Notes: generated by a model not told the origin, from the sequence alone. Shown: positions 37,756-48,889, counted from the first letter of the stretch. The stretch: 64,000 nucleotides of DNA from Pseudomonas mendocina (GCF_900636545.1 NZ_LR134290.1:3348001-3412000); one strand, 5' to 3'. Numbers and translations: made by a program.

Positions 37756-38192
37756 AGCTTGCGTTCCGCACAGATGATTTCAGCGGAGCAGACTTCCTTG
37801 CCATCGACAGTGGCACGGCACTCGAATTTCCAGATGCTGCGACGATCGCTCAGGTACTTCGCCTCCAGCACAAGCTGATCGCCGGGAGTGACAGGAGAGC
37901 GGAAGCGCAGTTTGTCGGAACCGACAAAATAGTACAGGGTGCCATCGGCCGGCTTCACGCCCATCATCTTGAAACCGAGGATACCGGCGGCCTGAGCCAT
38001 GGCCTCGATGATCAGCACGCCCGGCATGATCGGATGCTCGGGGAAGTGACCGTTGAAGAACGGCTCGTTGATGCTGACATTCTTGTAGGCGCGAACAGTC
38101 TTGCCTTCGACGTCCAGGTCCACCACACGATCCACCAGCAGGAACGGATAGCGGTGCGGCAAATATTCACGAATTTCGTTGATGTCCATCAT
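37752..38192 (-). CDS. fabZ: 3-hydroxyacyl-ACP dehydratase FabZ
   Basis: 146 residues. [20 protein letters not shown] start; catalytic His and Glu in [20 protein letters not shown]. Dehydrates 3-hydroxyacyl-ACP and competes with LpxA/LpxD for the same substrate pool. The ATG with double Met matches the P. aeruginosa protein. Between lpxD and lpxA in the operon. Confidence 0.96.
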   Translation of the reverse strand: MMDINEIREYLPHRYPFLLVDRVVDLDVEGKTVRAYKNVSINEPFFNGHFPEHPIMPGVLIIEAMAQAAGILGFKMMGVKPADGTLYYFVGSDKLRFRSPVTPGDQLVLEAKYLSDRRSIWKFECRATVDGKEVCSAEIICAERKL

Positions 38193-38239
38193 GTCCGGTT
38201 AAGCCTGTAAGAAAAGAAAAGAGCACGGTCGCGCCGTGC

Positions 38240-39295
38240 TCAGGCATCAGATGAGACGTTTGCCGTCTGGGTCACGGCGGCCAGCTGTTTTTCCAGCTCG
38301 CGCAGACGCTTGGCCATCTCGTCCAACTGACGAATACGGGCCGCACTCTTCTTCCATTCGCCGGCCGGCTGCATGGCGGTGCCGGAAGAATAGGCGCCCG
38401 GCTCGGTGATCGAACGGGTCACCATGGTCATGCCGGTCACGAACACGTTGTCGCATACCTCGATATGACCGACCATCCCCACACCACCAGCGATCATGCA
38501 GTTCTTGCCGATCTTGGTGCTGCCGGAGATCCCGCAGCAACCGGCCATGGCCGTGTTGTCACCGACCTGTACGTTGTGCGCGATCATGATCTGGTTATCC
38601 AGTTTCACGCCATTGCCGATCAGGGTGTCGGAAATCGCGCCGCGATCCACCGTGGTGTTGGCGCCGATCTCGACATCATCACCGATGGTCACGCCACCGA
38701 TCTGCGCGATCTTCTGCCAGACGCCCTTCTCGTTGGCGAAACCAAAGCCCTCGCCACCGATCACCGCGCCGGACTGGATGACTACACGCTTGCCGATCTG
38801 TACGTCGTGGTACAGCGTCACGCGTGGTGCCAGCCAGCCACCGTCACCAACCACACTACGAGCACCGACCACGCAATGGGCACCGACGCTGACGCCGGCA
38901 CCGATACGTGCACCGCTTTCGATAACGGCATAAGGGCCAACGCTGGCAGTTGGATCGACCTCTGCGTCAGCGGCGACCTGCGCAGTGGCATGAATTCCGG
39001 GAGCAGCCTTTGGCTTGCGATCGAACAGATGCGAGAGCTGGGCGTAGGCCAGATAAGGATTGGCGACGATCAGGGCATCGCCAGCGTAGCCTTCTGCATC
39101 AGCTGCCGTCAGCAGCACGGCACCGGCCTGGGTCTGCGTCAGGTATTTGCGGTACTGGGCATTGGCCAGGAAGCTCAACTGTTCGGGCCTGGCCTCCTGC
39201 AAGGTGGCCAGGCCCGTGATGACCTTAGCTTCAGCGCCACGCAAGGTGGCGCCAAGGCGCTCGGCCAATTGGCCGAGAGTAACTGTAACAGTCAT
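38240..39295 (-). CDS. lpxD: UDP-3-O-(3-hydroxyacyl)glucosamine N-acyltransferase LpxD
   Basis: 351 residues. N-terminal uridine-binding domain, then a long left-handed beta-helix with hexapeptide repeats and catalytic His in [15 protein letters not shown]-terminal helix. Third step of lipid A synthesis. It starts 2 bases after the skp stop codon. Confidence 0.96.
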   Translation of the reverse strand: MTVTVTLGQLAERLGATLRGAEAKVITGLATLQEARPEQLSFLANAQYRKYLTQTQAGAVLLTAADAEGYAGDALIVANPYLAYAQLSHLFDRKPKAAPGIHATAQVAADAEVDPTASVGPYAVIESGARIGAGVSVGAHCVVGARSVVGDGGWLAPRVTLYHDVQIGKRVVIQSGAVIGGEGFGFANEKGVWQKIAQIGGVTIGDDVEIGANTTVDRGAISDTLIGNGVKLDNQIMIAHNVQVGDNTAMAGCCGISGSTKIGKNCMIAGGVGMVGHIEVCDNVFVTGMTMVTRSITEPGAYSSGTAMQPAGEWKKSAARIRQLDEMAKRLRELEKQLAAVTQTANVSSDA

Positions 39296-39297
39296 AC

Positions 39298-39801
39298 TTA
39301 ACGCATCTGGTTCATGCGCTCGATGACTTGGCGAGTGATGTCGTACTGAGGTTTGACATCGATCACCGCACCGCGCTCGAGCACCAGGTCGAAGTTGCCG
39401 TTCTTGATCACTTCCTCGACAGCCTTATCCAGGTTCGGCTTGAGCTTGGCGAGCATCTCGCGGTCAGCGATGGCCTTGGCTTCGTTCAGCTCCTTGGACT
39501 GGAACTGGAAGTCGCGTGCCTTCTGCTTGAACTCGAGCTCAAGGCGTTCGCGCTCGGCCTGCTGCATCTTCTCGCCGTCTTTGACCATGCGATCCTGGAT
39601 GCGCTTGGCATCGCTTTCCAGGGTCTTGAGCTTGTTCAGCTGAGGACCGAACTTCTTCTCGGCATCCACCGCGTAGCGCTTGGCCGCATCCGACTCGAGC
39701 AGCGCCATCTGATAGTTCAGCACGGCCACCTTCATCTCGGCGAACGCCGGAGTGGCGATCAGGGCAGCGGTGAACAGAACCAGTTGAGTCAACTTACGCA
39801 C
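39298..39801 (-). CDS. skp: Periplasmic chaperone Skp/OmpH
   Basis: 167 residues from a GTG at 39801 ([10 protein letters not shown], read as Met) with GGAG 8 bases upstream; family members start MRKxTQ. A longer frame begins at 39819 but lacks a ribosome site. Signal peptide cleaved near AFA|EMK. Charged helical tentacles ([20 protein letters not shown]) follow. Skp carries unfolded outer-membrane proteins to BamA, encoded just upstream. Confidence 0.93.
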   Translation of the reverse strand: MRKLTQLVLFTAALIATPAFAEMKVAVLNYQMALLESDAAKRYAVDAEKKFGPQLNKLKTLESDAKRIQDRMVKDGEKMQQAERERLELEFKQKARDFQFQSKELNEAKAIADREMLAKLKPNLDKAVEEVIKNGNFDLVLERGAVIDVKPQYDITRQVIERMNQMR

Positions 39802-39845
39802 AATGCACTCCTGCAACAAAACTGTTGGCTTTCGGTGAATGAGTC

Positions 39846-42206
39846 TTAGAAGGTCTGGCCCAGGGAGAACTGGAATACCTGGGTATCGGCATCATCCGGT
39901 TTCTTGATCGGCATGGCCAGGCTGAAACTCAGCGGACCGAGCGCAGTGATCCAGGTCAGACCAACACCCACGGAGCTTGCCAGGTTGCTGAAATCGATAT
40001 CGCAGCTGTCGCTGAGCTTCTTCTGACTGGACGAGCAGTTGGTGTCGAAGACATTACCCACATCCCAGAACAATGCGGTACGCAACGAGCGTTGATCCTT
40101 GACGAACGGCAGAGGGAAGAGCATCTCGACGCCACCCTGCACCAGAACGTTACCACCGAACGGCAGCGGATCTTGATCCGGATCACGCAAGGTACCTGGC
40201 TTGTTGCCGCTGCTCGGCGTGCTGCGTGGACCGAGGCTGCTGTCCTTGAAGCCACGAACCGAGTTGAAACCGCCAGCATAGTAGTGCTCGTAGAACGGCA
40301 ACTCTGCAGTGCTGCCGTAGCTATCGCCATAACCCAGCTGCGTATGGAAACGCAGGGTGTAGTTGTCACTGATCGGTGTGAACACCTGGCCGCGGTAGTC
40401 GAGCTTGTAGAACGACAGGTCGCTACCCGGGATGGTGGTTTCCAGCACCAGGCTCTGCGAGTGACCACGGTTGGCCAGCACACCACGGTTCAGGGTCGAT
40501 TCGGACCAACCGATGGACCCCTTGAAGTTCAGGTAGTTGTCACCCTCTGCGTCGATGAAATCGAAGATTTCGTCGACGGTGTAACGACCGGTGTCGATGC
40601 TGTCCTGCTGCACGGTCAGGCCATAGGTCAGGCGCGCGGTCTCGCTGATCGGGTAGCCGATATTGATACCGGCACCCAGGCTGTCCACCGAGTAGCTGGA
40701 TACGTCGACATCGAGCTCATCGTAGTCGGTGGTGCGGTAGAAGGCGTTGTAACCCAGGCTGACACCATCGACGGTCCAGTAGGGGTCCACGAAACCGAAG
40801 CTGTAGCGGGTCTGGTATTCGCTGCGAGTCAGACCGATGCTGACGCGGTTACCGGTACCGAGGAAGTTGTTCTGGCTGATCGAACCACCGAGGATCAGAC
40901 CGGCATTCTGCGCGAAGCCGACACTGGCGGTGATGGAGCCGGACGGTTGCTCTTCAACGCTGTAGTTGACGTCGATCTGGTCGTCGGTGCCCGGTACCTG
41001 AGGGGTTTCGACGTTGACTTCCTTGAAGAAGCCCAGACGCTCCAGACGAACCTTGGACTGGTCGATCAGGTAGGTCGAAGCCCAACCACCTTCCATCTGA
41101 CGCATTTCGCGGCGCAGCACTTCGTCTTCGGACTTGGTGTTGCCCCGGAAGTTGATGCGGTTGACGTAGGCACGCTTGCCCGGATCGACGAAGAAGGTGA
41201 TGGAGACGGTGTTGTCCTCGTCGTGCGCTTCCGGCACGCCGTTGACGTTGGCGAAGGTATAACCCTCGTTACCCAGACGGCGAGTGATCAGCTCGCTGGT
41301 AGTGGTCATGATCTTGCGCGAGAAGACCTGCCCTTCCTTGACCAGCAGCAGTGCACGCACGTCTTCTTCCGGCACCTTGAGGTCACCGGACAGCTTCACG
41401 TCGCGAACGCTGTATTTCTCGCCCTCTTCGACGTTGACAGTGATGTAGACGTGCTTCTTGTCCGGGGTGATGGATACCTGAGTGGAGCTGATATCCATGT
41501 TGATGTAGCCGCGGTCCAGGTAGTAGGAGCGCAGACGTTCCAGGTCACCCGAGAGTTTCTCACGCGCGTACTTGTCGTCGTTCTTGAAGAAGGACAGCCA
41601 GTTGGTGGTCTTCAGCTCGAACAGATCGACCAGATCTTCATCGGAGAACACGGTGTTGCCGACCACGTTGATGTGGGAGATGGCGGCTACGGTGCCTTCG
41701 TTGATGGTGATCTTCAGCGCCACGCGGTTACGTGGCTGCGGAATCACTTCGGCCTCGATCTCGGCCGAATAACGGCCCTGAGCGACATACTGGCGCTGCA
41801 GTTCGTTACGCACGCCTTCGAGGGTCGCGCGCTGGAAGATCTCGCCCTCAGCCAGGCCGGACTGGTTCAGGCCCTTGAGCAGATCCTCGGTGGTGATGGC
41901 CTTGTTGCCTTCGATCTCGATACCGGAAATGGAAGGACGCTCGACCACGGTGACGACCAGGACGTCGCCATCGCGACCAAGCTGGATGTCCTGGAAGAAG
42001 CCGGTACGGAACAGGGAGCGCGTGGCATCGACCAGTTGGCGATCATCGACCTGCTCGCCCACATTGAGCGGCAATGCGCCGAACACACTGCCCGCGGACA
42101 CCCGCTGCAATCCGTTGACGCGTATATCGGAGATGGTGAAGGACTCGGCGTGAACTTCGGCGATCATCAATGCGGACAGTACCGCAGGTAGCAGCAGACG
42201 TTTCAT
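39846..42206 (-). CDS. bamA: Outer membrane protein assembly factor BamA
   Basis: 786 residues. Signal peptide (MKRLLLPAVLSALMIAEVHA), five POTRA repeats (about 21–420; first is FTISDIRVNGLQRVSAGSV), then a 16-strand Omp85 barrel with the loop-6 motif VRGF (FNSVRGFKDSSLGPRS) and a terminal Phe in FQFSLGQTF. Central component of the BAM machine. ATG at 42206; an in-frame Met 17 codons upstream is outside the signal peptide. Confidence 0.97.
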   Translation of the reverse strand: MKRLLLPAVLSALMIAEVHAESFTISDIRVNGLQRVSAGSVFGALPLNVGEQVDDRQLVDATRSLFRTGFFQDIQLGRDGDVLVVTVVERPSISGIEIEGNKAITTEDLLKGLNQSGLAEGEIFQRATLEGVRNELQRQYVAQGRYSAEIEAEVIPQPRNRVALKITINEGTVAAISHINVVGNTVFSDEDLVDLFELKTTNWLSFFKNDDKYAREKLSGDLERLRSYYLDRGYINMDISSTQVSITPDKKHVYITVNVEEGEKYSVRDVKLSGDLKVPEEDVRALLLVKEGQVFSRKIMTTTSELITRRLGNEGYTFANVNGVPEAHDEDNTVSITFFVDPGKRAYVNRINFRGNTKSEDEVLRREMRQMEGGWASTYLIDQSKVRLERLGFFKEVNVETPQVPGTDDQIDVNYSVEEQPSGSITASVGFAQNAGLILGGSISQNNFLGTGNRVSIGLTRSEYQTRYSFGFVDPYWTVDGVSLGYNAFYRTTDYDELDVDVSSYSVDSLGAGINIGYPISETARLTYGLTVQQDSIDTGRYTVDEIFDFIDAEGDNYLNFKGSIGWSESTLNRGVLANRGHSQSLVLETTIPGSDLSFYKLDYRGQVFTPISDNYTLRFHTQLGYGDSYGSTAELPFYEHYYAGGFNSVRGFKDSSLGPRSTPSSGNKPGTLRDPDQDPLPFGGNVLVQGGVEMLFPLPFVKDQRSLRTALFWDVGNVFDTNCSSSQKKLSDSCDIDFSNLASSVGVGLTWITALGPLSFSLAMPIKKPDDADTQVFQFSLGQTF

Positions 42207-42291
42207 GAAGTCCTTTCTTATTCCAACTGACGATAAAAACTGCCGCTTAAGCGACACTTCTTTTAAATCTTAAGAACGTATTCAGCAATGC

Positions 42292-43643
42292 TCACAGGCG
42301 GCTGAGGTCGTTGACCAGGGCGAGCAGCATGACCCCGATGACCAGACTGATGCCGATCTGCATCCCCCAACCCTGAACCCGCTCAGACAAGGGGCGACCA
42401 CGCACCCACTCGACCAGATAAAACAGCAGATGCCCACCATCCAGTACGGGAATGGGCAGCAGATTGAGAACCCCCAGGCTAATACTCAGATATGCAAGGA
42501 ATTTCAGGAAATCCCCCAGCCCTGACTCAGCTGAAGCGCCCGCCACTTTAGCAATGGTTATCGGCCCACTCAAGTTTTTACCGAGAGCTCTCCGAACAGC
42601 ATTTTCTTCAGCGAATCGAGGGTCAATAGGCTCATTGCCCAGGTTTGACGCACACCTTCGACGACACCCTCAAGCGGGCCGTAACGCACCTCGCGAAGCA
42701 TCTCGGGAGGCCATTCGACACCCTGAACGCCCGCACCCAAGTAGCCGCTGCGGGCCTCACCCTCGCCACGCGACGCCAGGGTCAGCCTTACATCCTGCGC
42801 CTGCCCGTCGCGCTCGAAACGTAGCGTGACCGTCTCGCCCGGCAACGCACGCACACGATCGACCAGGTCTTGCCAATCGGCCAGCGGCTGATCATCGAGT
42901 GCCAGCAGGCGATCCCCCCCCTGCAGGCCGGCACCGTAGGCCGGCCCCTTGGTATCGACTTCAGCCAAGACCGGCTCCAGCACCGGACGCCAGGGACGAA
43001 TACCCAGCGATCCAATCGGGTCCGGCTCGTCGACACCGCGCAACCAGTTGTCCAGCTGCACTTGCTTCGGCGTTTCAACCGTAGAGCCCGGCTCGATCAC
43101 ACGCAGGTCGAGCGTGCCGCTTTCACCCAGGCGCCGTACCAGTTGCAGATTGACCGCCGCCCAGCCGCTGGTGGCTTCACCATTGACCGCGACGATTTCC
43201 TGCCCCGCACGTAGCCCTGCCGCTTCCGCCAGGCTGTCCGGCTGCACCGCACCAATGACGGGGCGTACCTGCTGGCTGCCGAGCATGGCCACGAACCAGA
43301 AGAACAGCAGCGCCAGCAGGAAATTGGCCAACGGACCAGCGGCGACGATTGCGATACGCTGACGCACGGTCTTGCGATTGAAGGACTGCTCGACCAGCTC
43401 AGGCGGAACATCGCCCTCGCGCTCATCGAGCATCTTGACGTAGCCGCCCAGAGGAATGGCGGCGACGACGAATTCGGTACCGTGGCGATCATGCCAGCGC
43501 ACCAATGGCGTGCCGAAGCCTACGGAAAAACGCAGAACCTTGACGCCGCAGCGCCGGGCCACCCAGAAGTGCCCATATTCGTGAAAGGTCACCAGGACAC
43601 CCAATGCGATCAGGGTGCCAAGCAGCATATACAGCCCACTCAT
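42292..43643 (-). pseudogene. rseP: Site-2 protease RseP/MucP, split by an apparent −1 frameshift
   Basis: Normally about 450 residues. The first frame (43643 to the TGA at 42570) has HEYGH (residues 21–25), two PDZ domains and runs to [12 protein letters not shown]. The remaining part ([13 protein letters not shown] ... [16 protein letters not shown] ... NDLSRL, to 42292) is in the next frame. The break is at a minus-strand run GTAAAAACTTGAG (A5, plus-strand T5 at 42575–42579); one more A would restore GTA-AAA-AAC-TTG-AGT and the family sequence KNLSGPI. The split separates HExxH from the LDG motif, so without correction the protease would be inactive. RseP releases the extracytoplasmic sigma factor by cleaving the anti-sigma factor (MucA in Pseudomonas). 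Either a base-call error or a real mutation. Confidence 0.9.
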
Positions 43644-43707
43644 TTCACTTCTCCAGCCCTACGGGGCCGCTCAAGTTCCGACGCGCGCCAGCGCAACAGC
43701 GGTTTCA

Positions 43708-44892
43708 TCAGCGCCCCGCTAGCCATTGAGCAGCCAGCTCTCGCGCCTGGGCATCCGCTTCGAATACCGCGTCGAGCGCTTCGACAGCCCTTACCGGCCG
43801 AGCGTTCAGCACGGACTCAATCATACGCGCGATATCGGTGAAACGGATGCGCCGCTGCAGGAAAGCCTCGACCGCCACTTCGTTGGCCGCATTGAGCATC
43901 GCTGGCGCACTACCACCAGCCTGCGCTGCCTCGCGCGCCAGCCGCAGACAGGGAAAACGCTGTTCGTCAGGGCGCTCGAAATCCAGGCGACCTACGCTAA
44001 ACAGATCCAACGGAGACACTCCCGAATCGATACGTTCCGGCCAAGCCAGAGCGTGAGCGATAGGTGTGCGCATGTCCGGGTTACCCAACTGGGCCAGGAC
44101 CGAACCGTCAACGTAGTCGACCAGCGAATGAATCACGCTCTGCCGGTGGATGACCACCTCGATCTGCTCGGGACGCGCATCGAACAACCAGCAGGCCTCG
44201 ATCATCTCCAGGCCCTTGTTCATCATGCTCGCCGAATCGACCGAAATCTTGCGTCCCATCGACCAGTTCGGATGCGCGCAAGCCTGCTCCGGCGTGACGC
44301 GCTCCAGCTCGGCCAATGGTGTTTCGCGGAACGGCCCGCCAGAGGCGGTCAACAGAACCCTGCGCACACCAACAGCCTGCAGACCGCGCGCATAGTCGCC
44401 AGGTAGGCATTGGAAAATGGCGTTGTGTTCGCTGTCGATGGGCAGAAGAACCGCCCCGCTCTGCTTGACGGCCTGCATGAACAGGGCGCCGGACATCACC
44501 AGCGCTTCCTTGTTGGCCAGCAGCACTTTCTTGCCGGCCTGTACCGCGGCAAGCGTCGGCCTAAGCCCGGCAGCACCGACGATGGCGGCCATCACGCAGT
44601 CGACGGCCGCATCCGCCGAAACCGCGCACAACCCCTCTTCGCCGACCAGCACCTCGGTCGCCAGCCCGGCGGCGCGCAGCCTGCCCAGCAGATCGAGCGC
44701 TGAACGGTCATCGGGCACTACCGCGTAGCGCGGACGATGCTGAACACATAACACCTGCAGCTCTGCCAGGCGGGAAAAACCGGTCAGGGCAAAAACCTGG
44801 TAGCGCTCGGGATGGCGCGCAATCACATCCAACGTACTGAGGCCGATTGAGCCGGTCGCCCCCAGCACAGTGACTTGCTGCACCGTGCTCAC
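43708..44892 (-). CDS. dxr: 1-deoxy-D-xylulose 5-phosphate reductoisomerase
   Basis: 394 residues from a GTG at 44892 that overlaps the cdsA stop as GTGA; a second in-frame GTG three codons on is also possible. NADPH loop [16 protein letters not shown]; metal/substrate residues in [15 protein letters not shown] and [27 protein letters not shown]. Second step of the MEP isoprenoid pathway, sharing it with ispD and ispF. Confidence 0.93.
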   Translation of the reverse strand: MSTVQQVTVLGATGSIGLSTLDVIARHPERYQVFALTGFSRLAELQVLCVQHRPRYAVVPDDRSALDLLGRLRAAGLATEVLVGEEGLCAVSADAAVDCVMAAIVGAAGLRPTLAAVQAGKKVLLANKEALVMSGALFMQAVKQSGAVLLPIDSEHNAIFQCLPGDYARGLQAVGVRRVLLTASGGPFRETPLAELERVTPEQACAHPNWSMGRKISVDSASMMNKGLEMIEACWLFDARPEQIEVVIHRQSVIHSLVDYVDGSVLAQLGNPDMRTPIAHALAWPERIDSGVSPLDLFSVGRLDFERPDEQRFPCLRLAREAAQAGGSAPAMLNAANEVAVEAFLQRRIRFTDIARMIESVLNARPVRAVEALDAVFEADAQARELAAQWLAGR

Positions 44893-45704
44893 AGCGCGCC
44901 CCAGCCGGCGAGCCACAGCAATGCGGCAAACACGGGAACAGCCGCGGTAAGGCTGTCGATACGGTCCAGTACGCCACCATGGCCCGGCAGCAGGTTACTG
45001 CTGTCCTTGATACCGGATTGGCGCTTGAACATGCTCTCGGTCAGATCACCAACCACGGAAATCAGCACGACCACAGCCGCGCCCGCCATAGCCAGCAACA
45101 ATCCCGTGACGGACCACCCTTGCTGCAGCCCCACCAGGAAAGTGATCAGCAGACTGGCAGCAAGGCCGCCATACAACCCTTCCCAACTCTTGCCTGGGCT
45201 GACCTTGGGCGCCAGCTTGTGCTTGCCGAAGGCCTTGCCGGAGAAGTAGGCACCAATATCCGCCCCCCAAACCAGCACCATCACTGCGATGATCAGGCCA
45301 TTGGCCTGCGGCCATTGCTTGAGCAGGACCAGACCTTGCCAGGCAGGCAGGAGAATCAGCAGGCCGATCAACAAGCGCCCCGGCACCCCGCCCCAGTAGC
45401 GACTGCTATCGGGATAGCTCAGCACCAGCAGGGTCGCGACCAGCCACCAGAGCACCGCCAGCACCAACAACACAGGCGCCAGGACCGGAGCCAGGTAGAG
45501 CAAACCGAGCAACACAGCCACCGCGACCGCATAAGCGACACGCAGCGACTGCGCCTCGAATCCTGCCAGCCGCGCCCATTCCCATGCACCCAGGGTAACC
45601 ACCGCACCAATGAACAGCGCAAAGGCACCGCCGTCGAGCAGGAAAAACCCGCACAGGGCGATGGGCAACAGCACCAACGCCGTGATGATTCGTTGTTTGA
45701 GCAT
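44889..45704 (-). CDS. cdsA: Phosphatidate cytidylyltransferase CdsA
   Basis: 271 residues, polytopic inner-membrane protein. C-terminal signature with [20 protein letters not shown] and GVLDRIDSL. Makes CDP-diacylglycerol from phosphatidate and CTP, the precursor of all membrane phospholipids. Overlaps the uppS stop by one base and dxr by four. Confidence 0.95.
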   Translation of the reverse strand: MLKQRIITALVLLPIALCGFFLLDGGAFALFIGAVVTLGAWEWARLAGFEAQSLRVAYAVAVAVLLGLLYLAPVLAPVLLVLAVLWWLVATLLVLSYPDSSRYWGGVPGRLLIGLLILLPAWQGLVLLKQWPQANGLIIAVMVLVWGADIGAYFSGKAFGKHKLAPKVSPGKSWEGLYGGLAASLLITFLVGLQQGWSVTGLLLAMAGAAVVVLISVVGDLTESMFKRQSGIKDSSNLLPGHGGVLDRIDSLTAAVPVFAALLWLAGWGAL

Positions 45705-46450
45705 TAGGAGCGCGCCTCAGCTTCCACCTGCTCGCTGGTCTTGCCGAAGCGACGCTGGCGGGTAGCGAAATCGGCCAGCGCCTTGCGCATGGCCTCGTGC
45801 TTGAAGTCCGGCCAATACAGGTCGGAAAAGTACAGTTCGCTGTAAGCCAACTGCCACAGAAGGAAATTGCTTATGCGGTGCTCGCCCCCCGTGCGAATAC
45901 ACAGGTCAGGCAAAGGCAGATCACCGGTAGCCAGGCAGCCCTGGAGCAAGTGTGGAGTGATATCCTCTGGCTGCAGATGCCCCGCCTGCACCTCACGCGC
46001 CAGGCGCTGAGCGGCCTGAGCGATATCCCACTGACCACCATAATTGGCCGCGATCTGCAGGGTGAAACGGCGACTGCCGGCAGTCATCAGCTCGGCTTCG
46101 CGCATGGCAGCCTGCAGTTCGGGATGGAAACGCGAACGGTCGCCGATGATGCGCAGGCTGATGTCGTTATCCAATAGGCGCTTGGCCTCACGACGCAGCG
46201 CACCGAGGAACAACTCCATCAGCGCGCCGACCTCTTCGGCCGGGCGCTGCCAGTTTTCACTGGAAAAGGCGAACAGGGTTAGCACCTCGACACCCGACTC
46301 GGCACAGACTTCGATTACCGCGCGAACCGCATCGACCCCGGCCTTGTGCCCTGCCACGCCCGGCAACAGGCGCTTCTTCGCCCAGCGGTTGTTGCCATCC
46401 ATGATGATGGCGACATGCCGCGGCACCGCCCCCTGCTTGTTCTTGTCCAT
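45704..46450 (-). CDS. uppS: Undecaprenyl (di-trans,poly-cis) diphosphate synthase
   Basis: 248 residues. Catalytic Asp in VAIIMDGNNRWAKKR, FSSENWQRP, and LCIRTGGEHRISNFLLWQLAYSELYF near the end. Makes the C55 lipid carrier for peptidoglycan and O-antigen. ATG at 46450 (MDKNKQGAVPRHV) is the expected family start; a TTG at 46471 overlapping the frr stop is an alternative. Confidence 0.94.
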   Translation of the reverse strand: MDKNKQGAVPRHVAIIMDGNNRWAKKRLLPGVAGHKAGVDAVRAVIEVCAESGVEVLTLFAFSSENWQRPAEEVGALMELFLGALRREAKRLLDNDISLRIIGDRSRFHPELQAAMREAELMTAGSRRFTLQIAANYGGQWDIAQAAQRLAREVQAGHLQPEDITPHLLQGCLATGDLPLPDLCIRTGGEHRISNFLLWQLAYSELYFSDLYWPDFKHEAMRKALADFATRQRRFGKTSEQVEAEARS

Positions 46451-46467
46451 GTATGGGCGCCCAGCCG

Positions 46468-47025
46468 TCAAACGGCCATCAGGTCCGCTTCTTTAACCTC
46501 GAGCGCCTTGTCTACATCACCGATGAACTTGTCGGTGATCTTCTGCAGCTCGTCAGCGGCACGACGCTCTTCGTCTTCGCTGATTTCCTTGGCCTTGGAC
46601 AGTTTCTTCAACTCGGCCAGGGCATCACGACGCACGTTACGCACCGCGACCTTGGCATCTTCAGCAACCCCACGCGCCTGCTTGGTGTAGCCCTTGCGGG
46701 TTTCCTCGGTCAGGGCTGGCATCGGTACGCGAATGGTAGTGCCGGCGCTGCTCGGGTTCAGGCCCAGGTCGGAAGTCAGAATGGCCTTCTCGATGGCGGC
46801 ACTGAGGTTCTTGTCGTGAGCGACGATCTTTAGGGTGCGCGCATCTTCGACGGTGATCGCGGCTACCTGATTGAGCGGCATGTCGCTGCCCCAGGCCGGG
46901 ACCTTGATGCTGTCGAGAATGCTCGGATGGGCACGACCGGTACGAATGGACGCCAGGTTTCGACCCAGCGCCTCCAGGGACTTGCTCATGCGCTCCTGAG
47001 CATCTTTCTTGATGTCGTTGATCAT
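46468..47025 (-). CDS. frr: Ribosome recycling factor
   Basis: 185 residues. [20 protein letters not shown] start, [11 protein letters not shown], then [18 protein letters not shown]. Splits post-termination ribosomes with EF-G. ATG at 47025 overlaps the pyrH stop by 4 bases (ATGA), indicating coupling. Confidence 0.96.
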   Translation of the reverse strand: MINDIKKDAQERMSKSLEALGRNLASIRTGRAHPSILDSIKVPAWGSDMPLNQVAAITVEDARTLKIVAHDKNLSAAIEKAILTSDLGLNPSSAGTTIRVPMPALTEETRKGYTKQARGVAEDAKVAVRNVRRDALAELKKLSKAKEISEDEERRAADELQKITDKFIGDVDKALEVKEADLMAV

Positions 47026-47765
47026 TGTGCATCCTCCTCGATCAGAGTTCCTTCGGCGCCACCTACTACAACGTTCAGCAGGGCGCCGGGCTTGTTCATG
47101 TTGAAGACCCGCAGCGGCATGTTGTGATCGCGACACAGGCAGATGGCGGTCAGATCCATCACGCCCAGCTTGCGATCGAGCACCTCGTCATAGGTCAGGC
47201 GCTCGAACTTCTCGGCATGCGGGTCCTTGAACGGGTCGGCAGTGTACACGCCATCGACCTTGGTCGCCTTCAGAACCACGTCGGCATCGATCTCAATGGC
47301 ACGCAGGCAGGCGGCCGAATCGGTGGTAAAGAAGGGGTTGCCGGTGCCCGCGGCGAAGATCACCACTTCACCCGTCTTCAGGTGACGCATGGCCTTGCGG
47401 CGGTCGTAATGATCGGTCACGCCGACCATGGAAATCGCCGACATGACGATGGCCGGAATGTTCGAGCGCTCCAGCGCATCACGCATGGCCAGCGCATTCA
47501 TCACGGTCGCCAGCATGCCCATGTGGTCACCGGTAACGCGATCCATGCCGGCAGCGGACAGCGCAGCACCACGGAACAGGTTGCCGCCACCGATCACCAG
47601 GCCGACCTGCACGCCGATGCCGACCAATTGGCCGACTTCCAGCGCCATACGATCAAGGACCTTGGGATCGATGCCGAAATCTTCCGAGCCCATCAGGGCT
47701 TCGCCGCTAAGTTTGAGCAGAATGCGTTTGTAGCGAGGTTGGCGACCAGTTGTCTGCTGAGCCAT
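47022..47765 (-). CDS. pyrH: UMP kinase
   Basis: 247 residues, hexameric amino-acid-kinase fold. [69 protein letters not shown]. Makes UDP from UMP. ATG at 47765. Confidence 0.96.
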   Translation of the reverse strand: MAQQTTGRQPRYKRILLKLSGEALMGSEDFGIDPKVLDRMALEVGQLVGIGVQVGLVIGGGNLFRGAALSAAGMDRVTGDHMGMLATVMNALAMRDALERSNIPAIVMSAISMVGVTDHYDRRKAMRHLKTGEVVIFAAGTGNPFFTTDSAACLRAIEIDADVVLKATKVDGVYTADPFKDPHAEKFERLTYDEVLDRKLGVMDLTAICLCRDHNMPLRVFNMNKPGALLNVVVGGAEGTLIEEDAQ

Positions 47766-47898
47766 TGCAAGTCTCTCCTGCGGCGATATGAAATTCTTGA
47801 GCAACGCGCTTGCGCGCTGCAACTATCCGGCACTTCGAACCTGCCGGCGACCGTAGGTTGCACGGCCGTTTGTACATTTGTCGCCCCTTATTCGGCAA

Positions 47899-47928
47899 AG
47901 AGGCTGCACGCGCAAGCGGGCAGCCTCT
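47899..47928 (-). terminator. Hairpin between tsf and pyrH, possible terminator/attenuator
   Basis: Minus strand AGAGGCTGC (47920–47928) pairs with GCAGCCTCT (47899–47907); followed by TTGCCG, a weak T tail. Lies 26 bases after the tsf stop. Could partly end the rpsB–tsf transcript before pyrH. Confidence 0.55.
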
Positions 47929-47953
47929 CTGGGACAACTGGCCTAACCGCCGA

Positions 47954-48817
47954 TTACTGCTTGCTGGCAGCAACCTGAGCGGCAACTTCGGCAGCGAAGT
48001 CGGTCTCGGCCTTCTCGATGCCCTCGCCCACTTCGTAACGAACGAAGGAAACGACTTCGGCACCGGCTTTCTTGACCAGGTCACCGACCTTGACTTCCGG
48101 ATCCATGATGAAGGCTTGCTCGACCAGGCTGGCTTCGGCCAGGAACTTGGCGATACGACCTTTGACCATGTTCTCGACGATGTTTTCCGGCTTGCCGGCG
48201 ATCTTCTCGGCGTTCAGCTGCAGGAAGATTTCCTTTTCCTTGGCAACCAGTTCTTCGGAAACCTGGTCCGGGGAAACGACGGCCGGGTTGGAAGCGGCAA
48301 CGTGCATGGCAACGTGCTTGGCCAGCTCGTCGTTGCCGCCTTTCAGGACAACCAGAACGCCGATGCGGTGGCCGTGCAGGTAGGCACCAACGGTTTCACC
48401 GGAAACAGCGGTCAGACGACGGATGTTGACGTTCTCGCCGCACTTGGCAACCAGCGCCTCACGAGCCGACTCGCGGGAAGCGATCAGCGGAGCAGCGTCG
48501 GTCAGGTTCTTTTCGAAGGCTTCGTCGATGCTTTCCTTGACGAAGGCCTTGAAGTCGTCCTGCAGAGCCAGGAAGTCGGTCTGCGAGTTGACTTCGATGA
48601 TCACGCCACGGCCACCCTCGACGCGAACGGCGATGGAGCCTTCAGCGGCGATGTTGCCAGCCTTCTTGGCAGCCTTGATGGCACCGGAAGCGCGCATGTC
48701 ATCAATGGCTTTCTCGATGTCGCCACCAGCGGCAACCAGGGCCTTCTTGCATTCCATCATGCCTTGGCCGGTACGCTCGCGCAGTTCTTTAACCAGGGCT
48801 GCAGTAATTTCTGCCAT
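47954..48817 (-). CDS. tsf: Elongation factor Ts
   Basis: 287 residues. Nucleotide exchange factor for EF-Tu. MAEITAALVKELRERTGQGM start and MMECKKAL; EVNSQTDFLAL; core repeats and C-terminal module. Follows rpsB in the usual rpsB–tsf pair. Confidence 0.97.
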   Translation of the reverse strand: MAEITAALVKELRERTGQGMMECKKALVAAGGDIEKAIDDMRASGAIKAAKKAGNIAAEGSIAVRVEGGRGVIIEVNSQTDFLALQDDFKAFVKESIDEAFEKNLTDAAPLIASRESAREALVAKCGENVNIRRLTAVSGETVGAYLHGHRIGVLVVLKGGNDELAKHVAMHVAASNPAVVSPDQVSEELVAKEKEIFLQLNAEKIAGKPENIVENMVKGRIAKFLAEASLVEQAFIMDPEVKVGDLVKKAGAEVVSFVRYEVGEGIEKAETDFAAEVAAQVAASKQ

Positions 48818-48867
48818 CTTGAAAATCCTCTCGGTAGGTCTTCAACCAAATCAAATCTTTGAGTGGC

Positions 48868-48889
48868 AAAAAGGGGGCCTAGCCCCCTT
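48868..48889 (-). terminator. Attenuator/terminator between rpsB and tsf
   Basis: Minus strand AAGGGGGC-TAG-GCCCCCTT followed by TTTGCC (stem 48871–48889). An 8-bp GC stem with a T run in the 111-base rpsB–tsf gap. In E. coli a partial terminator lies between these genes; the same role is likely here. Confidence 0.7.

Noticed and set aside
42292..42573. A separate 93-residue protein after rseP
   Set aside because: It starts at TTG with no ribosome site and its sequence is exactly the missing C-terminus of RseP with the LDG motif; it is a frameshifted part, not a gene.
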